Below, piece by piece: positions 7,740 through 16,527 of a DNA stretch of 64,000 nt (its first letter is position 1; the number at the start of each line of letters is the position of its first letter). The stretch comes from Nocardioides cavernaquae (lineage in GTDB: Bacteria > Actinomycetota > Actinomycetes > Propionibacteriales > Nocardioidaceae), in the NCBI RefSeq assembly GCF_003600895.1, contig NZ_QYRP01000002.1, positions 496,001 to 560,000 on the forward strand, read 5' to 3'. Made by a program: the position numbers and the translations under genes. The notes below the pieces were generated by a model, which saw nothing but the letters and a program-made list of their open reading frames with translations, had not been told where the DNA came from and searched no databases.

Positions 7740-8516
7740 GTGCGCATCGCCACCTGGAACGTCAACTCCCTCCGCTCCCGCATCGACCGCGTCGAGGCCT
7801 TCCTGCAACGTCACGACATCGACGTGCTCGCGTTGCAGGAGACGAAGGCCCGCGAGGAGCAGATCCCGCTCATGGGCCTGCAGATGCTCGGGTACGACGT
7901 CGCGGCAGCCGGCTACGACCAGTGGAACGGTGTCGCGATCATCAGCCGCGTCGGGCTCACCGATGTCACGGTCGGCTTCGAGGGGATGCCCGAGTTCAAG
8001 GACGCGTCCGAGGCGCGTGCCCTCGGGGCGACGTGCGGCGGCGTACGTGTCTGGTCGCTGTACGTGCCGAACGGCCGCAAGCCCGACGACCCGCACTACG
8101 CCTACAAGCTGGACTGGCTCGCGGGGCTGCGGACCGCTGCTTCCTCCTGGCAGGACGTGCCGACCGCGCTGGTCGGCGACTGGAACATCTGCCCCACCGA
8201 CGCGGACTGCTTCGATCCCTCGCAGTTCCGCAACTCGACGCACCTGACGCCGCCCGAGCGCGCGGCGTTCGCGGCATTCGAGGAGGACGGCTGGGTCGAG
8301 GTCACGCGCGCTCACGACGCCGGCTACACGTACTGGGACTACTACCGGCAGCGCTTCGAGCGGAACCGTGGCCTGAAGATCGACTTCGCGGTCTGCTCTC
8401 CGCCGCTCGCTTCGCGGGTGACCGGTGCGTTCGTCGATCGCGACGAGCGGGATCCGGCACAGGGCACCAGCAGCCCGTCCGACCACGCGCCCGTGATCAT
8501 CGACATCGCCGACTGA
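7740..8516 (+). CDS. xth: Exodeoxyribonuclease III / AP endonuclease
   Basis: This 258-residue cytoplasmic DNA repair nuclease of the exonuclease-endonuclease-phosphatase fold starts with RIATWNVNSLRSR and has the metal Glu in LALQETK. It continues with YVPNGR, the active-site GDWNICPTD and a terminal SDHAPV motif. It cleaves at abasic sites and removes 3' blocking groups in base excision repair. The GTG start at 7740 immediately follows a TANNNT box, so the mRNA is probably leaderless. It stands alone between the TetR gene and the DivIVA gene. Confidence 0.95.
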   Translation: MRIATWNVNSLRSRIDRVEAFLQRHDIDVLALQETKAREEQIPLMGLQMLGYDVAAAGYDQWNGVAIISRVGLTDVTVGFEGMPEFKDASEARALGATCGGVRVWSLYVPNGRKPDDPHYAYKLDWLAGLRTAASSWQDVPTALVGDWNICPTDADCFDPSQFRNSTHLTPPERAAFAAFEEDGWVEVTRAHDAGYTYWDYYRQRFERNRGLKIDFAVCSPPLASRVTGAFVDRDERDPAQGTSSPSDHAPVIIDIAD

Positions 8517-8642
8517 GCTCCGCGAGGGCGCAAGGGACCGGCCCCGGCGATCTGGGCCCCTGGTTCGGCGCGACCACGGGCCAACTCCTTCGGCACCGGC
8601 GATTCAGGCCCTGGCTGCCCACCCTGGCGGCGCCGACCTGCC

Positions 8643-8648
8643 TAGGCT
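8643..8648 (+). promoter_or_regulatory. -10 element, leaderless start of DivIVA-domain gene
   Basis: TAGGCT is six bases before the ATG at 8655. The spacer GGAGGC could double as a Shine-Dalgarno, but it is too close to the ATG for normal use, so a leaderless start is likelier. Confidence 0.5.
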
Positions 8649-8654
8649 GGAGGC

Positions 8655-9176
8655 ATGGCGAATCTCGACGTCGACAACGTGCGCTTCACCCCCGTCCGGC
8701 TGCGGACCGGTTATGACATGGGGGACGTCGACGCCTACCTCGACCAGGTGAAGGCACACCTCGAGGCACTCGACGCCGCAGTCGCCGGCACCGGGCGGGC
8801 ACCCGGACCGCTGAAGCGGGCAGCCTTCGCCCCGGTCCGGCTGCGCGAGGGTTACGACATCGGCGAGGTGGACGGCTTCCTGGCCCAGGTCGACGCGGAG
8901 GACGCGCGCCTGCGCAGCCTCGCGCGCAGCGGCATCGCCCCCGCCGCATCGCGAACCACCGATCCCGTGGGCGACCCGAGCGCACCGGCCGTCGTGGTCG
9001 ACGTGAGCGCGCCGACCGCTTCCCCCGCGGCGCCGGTTCCGGAGCCACTGATCGGCAACCTGACCACCCAGCCCCTGATCCGGGAGGTCGGCTCGCGATC
9101 GACCAACCTGGTGCTCGTGGTCCTCGTGCTCGCCGCACTGGTCGCGATGGTGCTGGTCATCCTGCTCAGCAAGTAG
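8655..9176 (+). CDS. Double DivIVA-domain protein with C-terminal membrane anchor
   Basis: The protein has 173 residues. Residues about 8-38 (FTPVRLRTGYDMGDVDAYL) and 57-85 (FAPVRLREGYDIGEVDGFL) are two copies of the short DivIVA N-terminal motif, which in Wag31/DivIVA forms the membrane-sensing coil. A Pro/Ala/Thr-rich linker follows, then one hydrophobic helix at the very C-terminus (NLVLVVLVLAALVAMVLVIL). It lacks the long coiled coil of true DivIVA, so it is a tail-anchored two-motif protein, not the polar-growth scaffold itself. A structural or septal role is possible. It is followed by another small membrane protein. Function unknown. Confidence 0.8.
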   Translation: MANLDVDNVRFTPVRLRTGYDMGDVDAYLDQVKAHLEALDAAVAGTGRAPGPLKRAAFAPVRLREGYDIGEVDGFLAQVDAEDARLRSLARSGIAPAASRTTDPVGDPSAPAVVVDVSAPTASPAAPVPEPLIGNLTTQPLIREVGSRSTNLVLVVLVLAALVAMVLVILLSK

Positions 9177-9231
9177 AGCGCAAACTGGACGGAACCGGCG
9201 CGGCACAACGGAGAGTGTCGGTGCCCGGCCC

Positions 9232-9237
9232 TAGCCT
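9232..9237 (+). promoter_or_regulatory. -10 element, leaderless start of DUF6542 gene
   Basis: TAGCCT is six bases before the GTG at 9244. No ribosome-binding site is present, consistent with leaderless transcription. Confidence 0.5.
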
Positions 9238-9243
9238 GACCTC

Positions 9244-9735
9244 GTGACCAGGGCCCGAACCCTCTGGGACGAGGGCACCGAGCCGGGACGGCAGGTGGTG
9301 CTCCTCGGGGTTGCGCTCACCCTGACGGCGGTCGCGGTCGACCTGGTGATCATCGACGGACTCAGCTGGATCTTCGACATCGGCTTCGCCATGGCGTGTC
9401 CGTTCCTCGCGTTGCGCGTGCGGCCGAGCGACTTCTTCCCGGTCGCCGTGCTGCCCCCGTTGCTGCTCTTCGGGGTGTTCCTGGCGGTTGGCGTGATCGA
9501 GCCCGACACCATCGCGACCCACGGGGACAGCCCGTTCCAGGCAGCGCTGACCGGCATGGCCAGCCACTCCGGCTCGCTGCTGATCGGCTACGCCTTGTGC
9601 CTTGCCTGCCTCGCGATCCGCACCAAGCGGATCCAGCGCGGGCTGGCTGTGCCGCGTCAGTCGCCGGCTCAGGCCTCGAAGCGGTCCGGGTCGCCCGCAC
9701 CGCGGCGTACGACGACCGGGGTGCCGTCGGAGTAG
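9244..9735 (+). CDS. DUF6542-like small integral membrane protein
   Basis: The protein has 163 residues and about four hydrophobic helices (approximately 19-38, 44-58, 65-84 and 104-122), followed by a basic, Ser/Pro-rich tail of about 35 residues. This layout matches actinobacterial DUF6542 proteins as I remember them; no function is known. The GTG at 9244 is chosen for the TANNNT box just upstream. Its 3' end overlaps the convergent yciO gene by 67 bases, an unusually long tail-to-tail overlap. The hydrophilic tail lies in this overlap and may be dispensable. Confidence 0.65.
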   Translation: MTRARTLWDEGTEPGRQVVLLGVALTLTAVAVDLVIIDGLSWIFDIGFAMACPFLALRVRPSDFFPVAVLPPLLLFGVFLAVGVIEPDTIATHGDSPFQAALTGMASHSGSLLIGYALCLACLAIRTKRIQRGLAVPRQSPAQASKRSGSPAPRRTTTGVPSE

Positions 9736-10292
9736 TCCACGACCGTGGTCGGTGTCGCCGGGCACTCACCGGCCTCGACGACCGCCTCGACGAGGTGGTC
9801 GAGCTCCTCCTTGATGTCCCAACCCATCGAGCGGGGCTCCTCCTCGCCGGGGAGGATCAGCGTGGAGGCCATGAGTGGCTCGCCCATCGCATCGACGAGC
9901 GCGTGCACGATGGCGTGGTCGGGGATGCGGACCCCGACGGTCTTCTTCTTCGGGTGCATCAGCCGGCGCGGCACCTCACGTGTCGCCTCGAGGACGAACG
10001 TGTAGGGACCGGGCGTCACCCCCTTGACCGACCGGAAGACGTGGTTGTCCACCTTCACGAACTGGCCGAGCTGGGAGAAGTCCTTGCAGAGCAGGGTGAA
10101 GTGGTGCTTGTCGTCGAGGTCGCGGATGTTGAGGATCCGGTCCTTGCCCGCGTGGTTGTCCAGGCGGGAGACGAGCGCGTAGCCGGAGTCGGTCGGCAGC
10201 GCGATGAGCGCGTCGTCCTTGAGCAGCGCGACGAGCTGCTCGATCACCCGCGGCTGCGGGTTCTCGGGGTGTACGTCGATGTAGCGGGCCAT
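9669..10292 (-). CDS. yciO: Sua5/YciO/YrdC-family protein, YciO type
   Basis: This 207-residue protein of the YrdC fold carries the YciO hallmarks: an N-terminal IDVHPENPQPR segment, LPTDSGYAL, the KDFSQL motif, TPGPYTFVLEATREVPRR, and a final TTVVDYSDGTPVVVRRGAGD. It lacks the C-terminal Sua5 domain. TsaC/Sua5 members make threonylcarbamoyl-AMP for the tRNA t6A modification. YciO homologs are close relatives with weaker or uncertain activity, so I do not assign t6A synthesis outright. It sits 11 bases downstream of ispH on the same strand, so the two are probably cotranscribed. The end overlaps the DUF6542 gene. Confidence 0.88.
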   Translation of the reverse strand: MARYIDVHPENPQPRVIEQLVALLKDDALIALPTDSGYALVSRLDNHAGKDRILNIRDLDDKHHFTLLCKDFSQLGQFVKVDNHVFRSVKGVTPGPYTFVLEATREVPRRLMHPKKKTVGVRIPDHAIVHALVDAMGEPLMASTLILPGEEEPRSMGWDIKEELDHLVEAVVEAGECPATPTTVVDYSDGTPVVVRRGAGDPDRFEA

Positions 10293-10303
10293 GTCAGACG
10301 CCC

Positions 10304-11311
10304 TTACCTGGCAGCCTTCTCCGCGGCGCGGAGGTCCTTGCGGAGCTCCGGCGGCAGCGCGAAGATCAGCGACTCCTCGGCTGTGTGGACCGCCTGCGCG
10401 TCGGGGAAACCGCGGTCCTTGAGGAAGGCGAGCACGCCGTCGACGAGCTCCTCGGGCACGCTGGCTCCCGAGGTGACCGAGACGGTCGCGACGCCGTCCA
10501 GCCAGGACTCCTCGATCTCGGTCGCGTCGTCGACGCGGTAGGCCGCCTTCGCGCCCGCCTCGAGGGCGACCTCGGCCAGACGCACCGAGTTGGAGGAGTT
10601 CGCAGAGCCCACCACGATCACCAGGTCGGTGCCGGGCGAGATCTCCTTGACGGCGAGCTGGCGGTTCTGGGTGGCGTAGCAGATGTCGTCGCTCGGCGGG
10701 TCCAGCAGGTCGGGGAACCGCTCGCGGATGGCCGCGACCGTCGTCAGGGTCTCGTCGACGCTCAGCGTGGTCTGCGACAGCCAGGCAACGCGCTTCGGGT
10801 CACGCACCACGATCTTGTCGACGTCCCACGGGCCCTCGACCAGCTGGATGTGGTCGGGCGCCTCACCCGCGGTGCCCTCGACCTCCTCGTGACCGGCGTG
10901 ACCGATCAGCAGGATGTCGTAGTCCTCGTTGGCGAAGCGGACAGCCTCGTGGTGCACCTTGGTGACCAACGGGCAGGTGGCGTCGATCGTCTTGAGAGAG
11001 CGCTCTGCGGCCTCGGCGTGCACGGCCGGCGAGACACCGTGGGCCGAGAAGACGACCGTCTCCCCCGCCGGGACCTCGTCGAGCTCCTCGACGAAGATCG
11101 CGCCGCGGCTCTCGAGGTCGGCCACCACGTGCTTGTTGTGGACGATCTGCTTGCGCACGTAGACAGGTGCGCCATAGAGGTCGAGCGCCTTCTCGACCGT
11201 GATCACCGCCCGGTCAACACCCGCGCAGTAGCCGCGCGGCGCGGCCAGGCGCACAGCCTTGTCGGCCTCGTCGGGGCTGAGAACGGACGGTACGCCCAGA
11301 TCGGTGCTCAT
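10304..11311 (-). CDS. ispH: 4-hydroxy-3-methylbut-2-enyl diphosphate reductase
   Basis: This 335-residue enzyme catalyses the last step of the MEP isoprenoid pathway, reducing HMBPP to IPP and DMAPP. The three cysteines of the 4Fe-4S cluster are visible in [23 protein letters not shown] and [11 protein letters not shown]. Conserved HGVSP and [10 protein letters not shown] motifs are also present. The ATG at 11311 was chosen over upstream codons because the family starts here and a TAGACT box lies seven bases before it. The nearby uppS uses IPP-derived substrates but is not linked in an operon. yciO follows after 11 bases. Confidence 0.96.
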   Translation of the reverse strand: MSTDLGVPSVLSPDEADKAVRLAAPRGYCAGVDRAVITVEKALDLYGAPVYVRKQIVHNKHVVADLESRGAIFVEELDEVPAGETVVFSAHGVSPAVHAEAAERSLKTIDATCPLVTKVHHEAVRFANEDYDILLIGHAGHEEVEGTAGEAPDHIQLVEGPWDVDKIVVRDPKRVAWLSQTTLSVDETLTTVAAIRERFPDLLDPPSDDICYATQNRQLAVKEISPGTDLVIVVGSANSSNSVRLAEVALEAGAKAAYRVDDATEIEESWLDGVATVSVTSGASVPEELVDGVLAFLKDRGFPDAQAVHTAEESLIFALPPELRKDLRAAEKAAR

Positions 11312-11318
11312 GGCGCCG

Positions 11319-11324
11319 AGTCTA
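11319..11324 (-). promoter_or_regulatory. -10 element, leaderless start of ispH
   Basis: Read on the minus strand, TAGACT lies seven bases before the ATG at 11311. No Shine-Dalgarno is seen, so a leaderless mRNA is inferred. Confidence 0.5.
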
Positions 11325-11362
11325 CGGGCGCCAGGTGCACCGGGCCGCGCCCGGCACAAGTG

Positions 11363-11405
11363 TTCTCAATGGGCAGGCGATCGCGGGGATCGCGCGCCCA
11401 TGGAG
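11363..11405 (-). terminator. Hairpin downstream of coiled-coil gene
   Basis: The arms 11363-11373 and 11395-11405 pair over 11 positions with one mismatch and enclose a second, inner stem (GCGATC with GGATCGC). The hairpin lies just after the stop of the coiled-coil gene and before the ispH promoter. A terminator is the simplest reading, although no T-run follows. It shares the words TCTCAAYGGGCAG and GAGACCAGTT with the hairpin at 17436-17494. Confidence 0.55.
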
Positions 11406-11426
11406 ACCAGTTGCGCGAGGGGTGGC

Positions 11427-13217
11427 TCAGGGCTGGTCGAAGTCGCGTCCGCGCGGGCCGGTCCGGCCGAGCGCGGCGAGGCCCGCAAGAAGCAGCGCCA
11501 CCACAGCGGCACCGATCGCGAACGGCAGCTTGTCACTGCCCTGGCCCATCAGCCAGCCGCCGGTCATCGCCGCGGCCAGTGCCAGCACGAGCAGCGTGAC
11601 GGTGAACGCGAGCAGGCGTGTGCGGAACCAGCCGTGGGTCTGCTCGACGTGCGCGAGGTACGCCGCGCGGGTGCGCTCGAGGTCCTTGGCCAGGCTCGAC
11701 GCACGCTCCTCGGCATCGCGCCGGGCCGCGAGCGCGTCCTGGGCGACCGAGGTGTGGTGGAGAACGGTGGCCTCGACGGTGCTCCGCTCGACGACCTTTG
11801 CCTCGAGGTCCGCCTCGGCGGCAGCGCGAGCTTCGGCGGACGCCGCAGCATTGGCTTCGGCCTCGAGCCGCGCGGTGTGCGCGACGTCGGTGGCGTTGGC
11901 CTGCTCGGCCAGCGCGGCCTGGGTGCGCTCGATCTCCGCGCGGGCGCTCTCCTCGGCAGCGCGCTGGGCCTCAGCGGCAGCCTCGGCGGCTTCAGCGGCC
12001 GCCTGGGCAGCCTGCTCGGCAGCAACACGGAGGTCGTTGGCCTCGACCGCAGCCAGCTCGGCCGCGGTGCGCAGCTCAGCCTGCTCGGCCGCGATCTGCT
12101 CGGCGGCCGTGCGGGCGACGGTGGCGGCCTCGAGCTCACCGGCCAGACCCTTGACCTGCGCGTGCGCGGCCTGCTGCTCGACCCGCGCCTCGGCCGCCGC
12201 AGCCGCCTGCTCGCGGGCGTGCTGCTCGGCGGCCTCACGCTGCGAGGCTGCGTGCTCGGCCATTGCGGCCTGGTTCAGTCCGGACTTCTCGGCGACTTCC
12301 CGGTCCGCGAGCGCCTTCGCCGCGGCCTCTGCCTGGGCAGCCGCGGCCTCCTCGGCTGCGGCGCGTGCAGCAGCAGCGGCCTCGGCGGCCTGCTCGGCTG
12401 CGGTGCGCGCCTCGTGAGCGGACGCGGCAGCATCTGCGTGACCTGTGGCAGCGGCGTCCGCGGCGATGCGGGCGTCCGCGGCAGTGCGCGTGGCCTCGGC
12501 GAGCTCGGCAACCGACTCGCGGGCCGTCGCTTCTGCCTCGGCGGCCTGCGCAGCGTTGAGGTGAGCTTCCTTGGCCGAGGTCTCGGCGGCGAGCCGCAGC
12601 TCCTTCTCGGCGTGGGCGTGACCGGTGATCTCGCGCACGGCGACCTCGGCCGCGGCGCGCGCGACCTGCGCCTCCGAGGCCATCCGGGCCTGCTCCTTGG
12701 CGGCCTTCTCAGCCGCGAGGCGTGCCTCGTGGGCCTCGGCAACGGCCTGCTCAGCCAGGTGACGCGCCTCGGCGAGCTCGGCAGTCGCTGCCTCGGCGGC
12801 GGTGCGCGCCTGCTCTGCCTCGGTGACCTGGATCTGGAGCTCCTCGAGCCGGTGCGTCAGCTCGAGCTCGGCGTTCTCCCGGCCACGTGCCAGATCGGCG
12901 AGCGCACGCTCGGCAGCCTCGCGGGCGGCGTACGCCTCCTCGGCGCGAGCGGCCAGGGTGGTCGCGCGGATCTCCGCCTCCTGGCGGGCCATGATCGCGG
13001 CGGACGCGGCCTGCTCGGACGCGATGCGCTCCGCGGACTGCTCCTGGGCGGACCGCTCAGCGGCCTCACGCAGGGTCTGGGCGCGCTCGGCGGCCTGGGT
13101 GGCGGCGAACGCGCGGTCGTTGGCCTCGTCGACGGTCAGCTCGCCGCCGCGCTTGCGGCGCCAGAACGAACCGCCGGACTCAGCGAGGTCCAACGGGGGA
13201 AGGTCAGGAGAAGCCAT
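11427..13217 (-). CDS. Long Ala/Glu-rich coiled-coil protein with two C-terminal membrane helices
   Basis: The protein has 596 residues. Residues about 25-510 are nearly continuous Ala/Glu/Gln/Arg heptads (AAEQAAEAAAAARAAAEEA and many variants), which should form one very long helix or coiled coil. The end has two hydrophobic segments (about residues 534-557 and 564-583) and a short basic tail, so the coil should project from the membrane into the cytoplasm. The ATG at 13217 is supported by TAGCCT seven bases upstream. The gene is divergent from xseA with only 48 bases between. Low complexity makes homology unreliable: it resembles actinobacterial proteins annotated as chromosome-partition- or TolA-like, but I do not recognise a family. 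A structural or tethering role is only a guess. Confidence 0.75.
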   Translation of the reverse strand: MASPDLPPLDLAESGGSFWRRKRGGELTVDEANDRAFAATQAAERAQTLREAAERSAQEQSAERIASEQAASAAIMARQEAEIRATTLAARAEEAYAAREAAERALADLARGRENAELELTHRLEELQIQVTEAEQARTAAEAATAELAEARHLAEQAVAEAHEARLAAEKAAKEQARMASEAQVARAAAEVAVREITGHAHAEKELRLAAETSAKEAHLNAAQAAEAEATARESVAELAEATRTAADARIAADAAATGHADAAASAHEARTAAEQAAEAAAAARAAAEEAAAAQAEAAAKALADREVAEKSGLNQAAMAEHAASQREAAEQHAREQAAAAAEARVEQQAAHAQVKGLAGELEAATVARTAAEQIAAEQAELRTAAELAAVEANDLRVAAEQAAQAAAEAAEAAAEAQRAAEESARAEIERTQAALAEQANATDVAHTARLEAEANAAASAEARAAAEADLEAKVVERSTVEATVLHHTSVAQDALAARRDAEERASSLAKDLERTRAAYLAHVEQTHGWFRTRLLAFTVTLLVLALAAAMTGGWLMGQGSDKLPFAIGAAVVALLLAGLAALGRTGPRGRDFDQP

Positions 13218-13224
13218 GTGGCAA

Positions 13225-13259
13225 AGGCTATCGGGACTTTCCGGTCAACGTCCTAGGCT
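13225..13259. promoter_or_regulatory. Two divergent leaderless -10 elements (coiled-coil gene / xseA)
   Basis: On the minus strand TAGCCT (13225-13230) lies seven bases before the ATG at 13217. On the plus strand TAGGCT (13254-13259) lies six bases before the xseA ATG at 13266. The whole divergent promoter is only 48 bases, so the two polymerase sites nearly touch and may exclude each other. Confidence 0.5.
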
Positions 13260-13265
13260 TCGGGC

Positions 13266-14516
13266 ATGGCCCTCGACACGTCTCTGGAGTCCCCGGCACC
13301 CGTCCGCCAGATCGCACAGGCCATCTCGGGGTGGGTGGACCGGCTCGGCGCGGTGTGGGTGGAGGGCCAGGTGGCCCAGGTCAACCGGCGCCAGGGCATG
13401 AGCACGGTCTTCATGGTGCTGCGCGATCCGGTGGCTGACATCTCCATCTCGGTGACCTGTTCGCGCACGCTCTACGACAGCCTCAATCCCCCGGTCGTGG
13501 AGGGCGCGGGCGTCATCATCCACGCGAAGCCGTCGTTCTACGCGACCCGCGGCACGATGTCCCTCTACGCACGCGACATCCGCATGGTCGGGCTCGGCGA
13601 GCTCCTCGCGCGGCTCGAACGCCGCCGCCAGCTGCTCGCCGCCGAGGGGCTCTTCGCGCCCGAGCTCAAGCGCCCGCTGCCGTTCCTGCCCGGCACGGTC
13701 GGCCTGATCACCGCCCCCAACTCGGCCGCCGAACGCGACGTACTCGAGAACGCGCGCCGACGCTGGCCCGCGGTCCGCTTCGAGGTCGCGTACGCCGCGA
13801 TGCAGGGACCGCGCGCCACGACGGAGAACATCGAGGCCCTCGAACGCCTCGACCGCGACCCGGCGGTCGACGTCATCGTCATCGCGCGCGGCGGAGGCTC
13901 GGTCGAGGACCTGCTTCCGTTCAGCGACGAGGCACTGATCCGCGCCGTGCATCGCGCCCACACCCCGGTGGTGTCCGCGATCGGGCACGAGCCCGACCAG
14001 CCGTTGCTCGACCTCGTCGCCGACTTCCGCGCATCGACACCGACCGACGCCGCCAAGCACGTCGTGCCCGACATGAGCGAGGAGGTCAGTCGGCTCGCGG
14101 TCGCCCGCGACCGGCTCCACCGCGCCGTCACCGCGCGCCTGCAGCGTGAGCAGGCACAGCTCGAGAGCCTGCGGTCGCGACCGTCGCTGGCCGACCCGCA
14201 CAGCCTCTTCAACAGCCGCGGTAGCGATGTCGACGACATCGTTGCCCGCGCCCGCCGGGCTCTCGGGCACCGCCTGGACCGGGCCGGTGATGACATCGGC
14301 CACCAGCGCGCCCGCGCCCGCGCGCTCTCTCCGCTGGCCACCTTGCAGCGTGGCTACGCGGTGCTCCAGGACGAGCGGGGCCACGTCGTCACTACGGTGG
14401 GTGCCGTCGCGGAGGGTGCTGGTGTGAGCATCCGCGTCGCCGATGGCCGGATCGGCGCGACCGTCACGTCAACCACCGTCACGTCAACAGCATCGAGCGA
14501 AGGAACCCGCGCATGA
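13266..14516 (+). CDS. xseA: Exodeoxyribonuclease VII large subunit
   Basis: This 416-residue catalytic subunit degrades single-stranded DNA to acid-soluble oligonucleotides together with XseB. An N-terminal OB fold (about residues 12-115, [13 protein letters not shown]) is followed by the nuclease core with [33 protein letters not shown] and [21 protein letters not shown] helical C-terminal region ends in LQRGYAVL, the usual OB-like tail. It is slightly shorter than enterobacterial XseA. The start overlaps no upstream gene and follows a TANNNT box. Its stop overlaps the xseB start by ATGA, giving a coupled operon. Confidence 0.95.
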   Translation: MALDTSLESPAPVRQIAQAISGWVDRLGAVWVEGQVAQVNRRQGMSTVFMVLRDPVADISISVTCSRTLYDSLNPPVVEGAGVIIHAKPSFYATRGTMSLYARDIRMVGLGELLARLERRRQLLAAEGLFAPELKRPLPFLPGTVGLITAPNSAAERDVLENARRRWPAVRFEVAYAAMQGPRATTENIEALERLDRDPAVDVIVIARGGGSVEDLLPFSDEALIRAVHRAHTPVVSAIGHEPDQPLLDLVADFRASTPTDAAKHVVPDMSEEVSRLAVARDRLHRAVTARLQREQAQLESLRSRPSLADPHSLFNSRGSDVDDIVARARRALGHRLDRAGDDIGHQRARARALSPLATLQRGYAVLQDERGHVVTTVGAVAEGAGVSIRVADGRIGATVTSTTVTSTASSEGTRA

Positions 14517-14740
14517 GCGACCAGGCTGCCCTCGAGGGCCTCTCCTACGAGGAGTCCCGCGACGAGCTCGTCGACACGGTCCGCCGGCTCGAGGCGGGCG
14601 GCACCACGCTCGAGGAGTCGCTGGCCCTGTGGGAGCGCGGCGAGGCACTCGCACAGCGCTGCCAGGAGTGGCTCGACGGTGCGCGCAAGCGGCTGGACGC
14701 GGTGCTCGAGGCCCGCGAAGGATCAGTCGACGACGAGTGA
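14513..14740 (+). CDS. xseB: Exodeoxyribonuclease VII small subunit
   Basis: This 75-residue helical protein is of normal XseB length. The family signatures are visible: [37 protein letters not shown] and [13 protein letters not shown]. It binds several-fold to XseA to form active exonuclease VII. It starts within the xseA stop (ATGA at 14513). Its last 18 bases overlap the convergent DUF4245 gene, so there is no room for a terminator. Confidence 0.95.
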   Translation: MSDQAALEGLSYEESRDELVDTVRRLEAGGTTLEESLALWERGEALAQRCQEWLDGARKRLDAVLEAREGSVDDE

Positions 14741-15262
14741 GGCTGCGAAGGCCTTGACCTCCGCAGCGGGCGCTGACCCGAAGACGAGCACCGTGGCGCC
14801 ATCGATCTTCGTGGTGAAGGCGGTGTCGTCGCCGTCCACCTTCCAGCCCTCCCACTCCAGGTTCATCGTCCCGCCCAGGCCGGTGCTGCCTTCCGGCTCG
14901 CCCTCCTCGTCGACGTACTCCTCGATGAGGTCCTGCTCGGGCATGACCGCCTGCCGCAGGCCGATGTACTTCTCGTCGTCGGTGAGGATGTCGAGCTCCC
15001 ACGCGAGGTGCTCCGCGGAGAAGACCGCGCGACGGGCGATCCAGCCCTCGGGCAGCGTGGGCGGGTAGACCGGGTCGAGGTCGTCGCCCTGCTGGAGGGC
15101 CTCGACGGTCTGCAGGTAGTCCACGGCCTCGGGCCTGACGATGAGCTCGTCGCGGTTCACCGCCCGGAAGGCCACGAAAACGATGATGACGAGGAGCGTC
15201 ACGATCATCGCGCCGACCATGCCGGCTGCACTGCGCTGGTAGCGACCACTTCCCTGACTCAC
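14723..15262 (-). CDS. DUF4245 family membrane-anchored protein
   Basis: The protein has 179 residues. A short cytoplasmic start ([18 protein letters not shown]) leads into one membrane helix (about residues 17-38). An extracytoplasmic domain follows with [27 protein letters not shown] and a closing beta-rich part. The sequence around the start is typical of actinobacterial DUF4245, found next to xseA/xseB and glpX in many genomes. The GTG at 15262 is chosen because it restores this conserved start and has GAGG eight bases upstream. Function unknown; the conserved neighbourhood suggests a cell-envelope role. Confidence 0.85.
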   Translation of the reverse strand: MSQGSGRYQRSAAGMVGAMIVTLLVIIVFVAFRAVNRDELIVRPEAVDYLQTVEALQQGDDLDPVYPPTLPEGWIARRAVFSAEHLAWELDILTDDEKYIGLRQAVMPEQDLIEEYVDEEGEPEGSTGLGGTMNLEWEGWKVDGDDTAFTTKIDGATVLVFGSAPAAEVKAFAASLVVD

Positions 15263-15381
15263 GGGGTCATCCTCGCAAGCGGCGGCCCATCCCGGGCATT
15301 CGGGTCGTGTCCCGGTTGGACCTGCTCCGGATCGGGCGTCTCTCGGCAGCGCGATCGGAGCCACGGACCGGCCTGAGCCGA

Positions 15382-15387
15382 TACGAT
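15382..15387 (+). promoter_or_regulatory. -10 element, leaderless start of glpX
   Basis: TACGAT lies seven bases before the ATG at 15395 and there is no ribosome-binding site. Confidence 0.55.
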
Positions 15388-15394
15388 CAGCACC

Positions 15395-16423
15395 ATGCCT
15401 GAGAACCCTCCCGCAGACCTGTCCGTCGCTCCGACCTCCCCTGACCGCAACCTCGCCCTCGAGCTGGTTCGCGTCACCGAGGCCGCTGCGATGGCGGCCG
15501 GACGGTGGAGCGGTCGCGGCGACAAGAACGGCGCCGACGGCGTCGCTGTCAACGCGATGCGCGTGATGATCTCCAGCATCGGCATGAACGGCACCGTGGT
15601 CATCGGCGAGGGCGAGAAGGACGACGCCCCGATGCTCTTCAACGGCGAGCAGGTCGGCGACGGCACCGGCCCCGAGTGCGACGTCGCTGTCGACCCGATC
15701 GACGGCACGACGCTCGCTGCCAAGGGCATGAACAACGCCATTGCCGTGCTCGCTGTCGCCCCGCGCGGCACGATGTACGACCCCTCGGCCGTCTTCTACA
15801 TGGAGAAGCTGGTCACCGGTCCCGAGGCAGCCGACGTCGTCGACATCCGGCTCTCCGTCGCTGAGAACATCGCGCTGGTCGCCAAGGCCAAGGGCGTCGC
15901 CGCCGAGGACGTGACCGTGGTCCTGCTGGACCGCCCCCGCCACGACAAGATCGCCGAGGAGGTCCGCGCGACGGGCGCCCGCATCAAGTTCATCGCCGAC
16001 GGTGACGTGGCCGGCGCGATCATGGCCGCCATGCCCGACACCGGCATCGACCTGCTGCTCGGCATCGGCGGCACCCCCGAGGGCATCATCGCCGCGTGCG
16101 CGATGAAGTGCCTCGGCGGCACCATCCAGGCGCGACTGTGGCCCAAGGACGACGAGGAGCGCCAGCGCGCCATCGACGCCGGGCACAACCTCGACCCCGA
16201 CTTCGTCCTGCACACCGATGACCTGGTCACCGGCGACGACTGCTTCTTCGTCGCCACCGGCATCACCGACGGTGAGCTCATGAGGGGCGTCCACTACCGC
16301 GCCGGTGGAGCCACCACCGACTCGCTGGTCATGCGCTCCCGCTCGGGCACGATCCGCAGGATCACCTCGCAGCACCGCCTCTCGAAGCTGCGCGCCTACT
16401 CGGCGATCGACTTCGAGCACTGA
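15395..16423 (+). CDS. glpX: Fructose-1,6-bisphosphatase class II
   Basis: This 342-residue cytoplasmic enzyme hydrolyses fructose-1,6-bisphosphate, the committed step of gluconeogenesis. It has the lithium-sensitive phosphatase motifs of Glp[14 protein letters not shown] and the metal-binding [16 protein letters not shown], then [20 protein letters not shown] and KDDEERQRA. In actinobacteria GlpX is usually the only FBPase. It is preceded by a short N-terminal extension rich in Pro/Ser, which is common in this group. It is followed by a tandem repeat and a strong hairpin terminator. Transcription appears leaderless. Confidence 0.96.
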   Translation: MPENPPADLSVAPTSPDRNLALELVRVTEAAAMAAGRWSGRGDKNGADGVAVNAMRVMISSIGMNGTVVIGEGEKDDAPMLFNGEQVGDGTGPECDVAVDPIDGTTLAAKGMNNAIAVLAVAPRGTMYDPSAVFYMEKLVTGPEAADVVDIRLSVAENIALVAKAKGVAAEDVTVVLLDRPRHDKIAEEVRATGARIKFIADGDVAGAIMAAMPDTGIDLLLGIGGTPEGIIAACAMKCLGGTIQARLWPKDDEERQRAIDAGHNLDPDFVLHTDDLVTGDDCFFVATGITDGELMRGVHYRAGGATTDSLVMRSRSGTIRRITSQHRLSKLRAYSAIDFEH

Positions 16424-16474
16424 GCTCCCCTCAGATCCGGCACTGAGGTCCCCTCGGGTCTGGCACTGAGTCGG
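16418..16474. repeat. Imperfect 23-bp tandem repeat, about 2.5 copies, over the glpX stop
   Basis: The unit begins CACTGAG and ends in GG. Copies lie at 16418-16440 and 16441-16463, differing at about four positions, followed by a partial third copy at 16464-16474. The first copy includes the last codon and the TGA of glpX, so the stop-codon context has been duplicated downstream. Confidence 0.75.
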
Positions 16475-16487
16475 CAAACACATCGCG

Positions 16488-16511
16488 AACGGCCCGCTTC
16501 GGCGGGCCGTT
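16488..16511 (+). terminator. Hairpin terminator after glpX
   Basis: A perfect 10-bp stem (AACGGCCCGC with GCGGGCCGTT) closes on a TTCG tetraloop of the very stable C(UUCG)G class. It lies 65 bases after the glpX stop. No T-run follows, as is usual in high-GC actinobacteria. Confidence 0.8.
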
Positions 16512-16527
16512 GGTGTTCACTGGGACG

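Noticed and set aside
8530..8625. Two imperfect copies of a CCGGCGAT..GGCCC-TGG stretch between xth and the DivIVA gene
   Set aside because: The copies differ at many positions and have unequal spacing. Similarity of this level is expected in GC-rich intergenic DNA.
9669..10292. Annotation as TsaC/Sua5, the t6A enzyme
   Set aside because: The sequence carries the YciO-specific N- and C-terminal motifs, and YciO proteins have uncertain activity in t6A formation.
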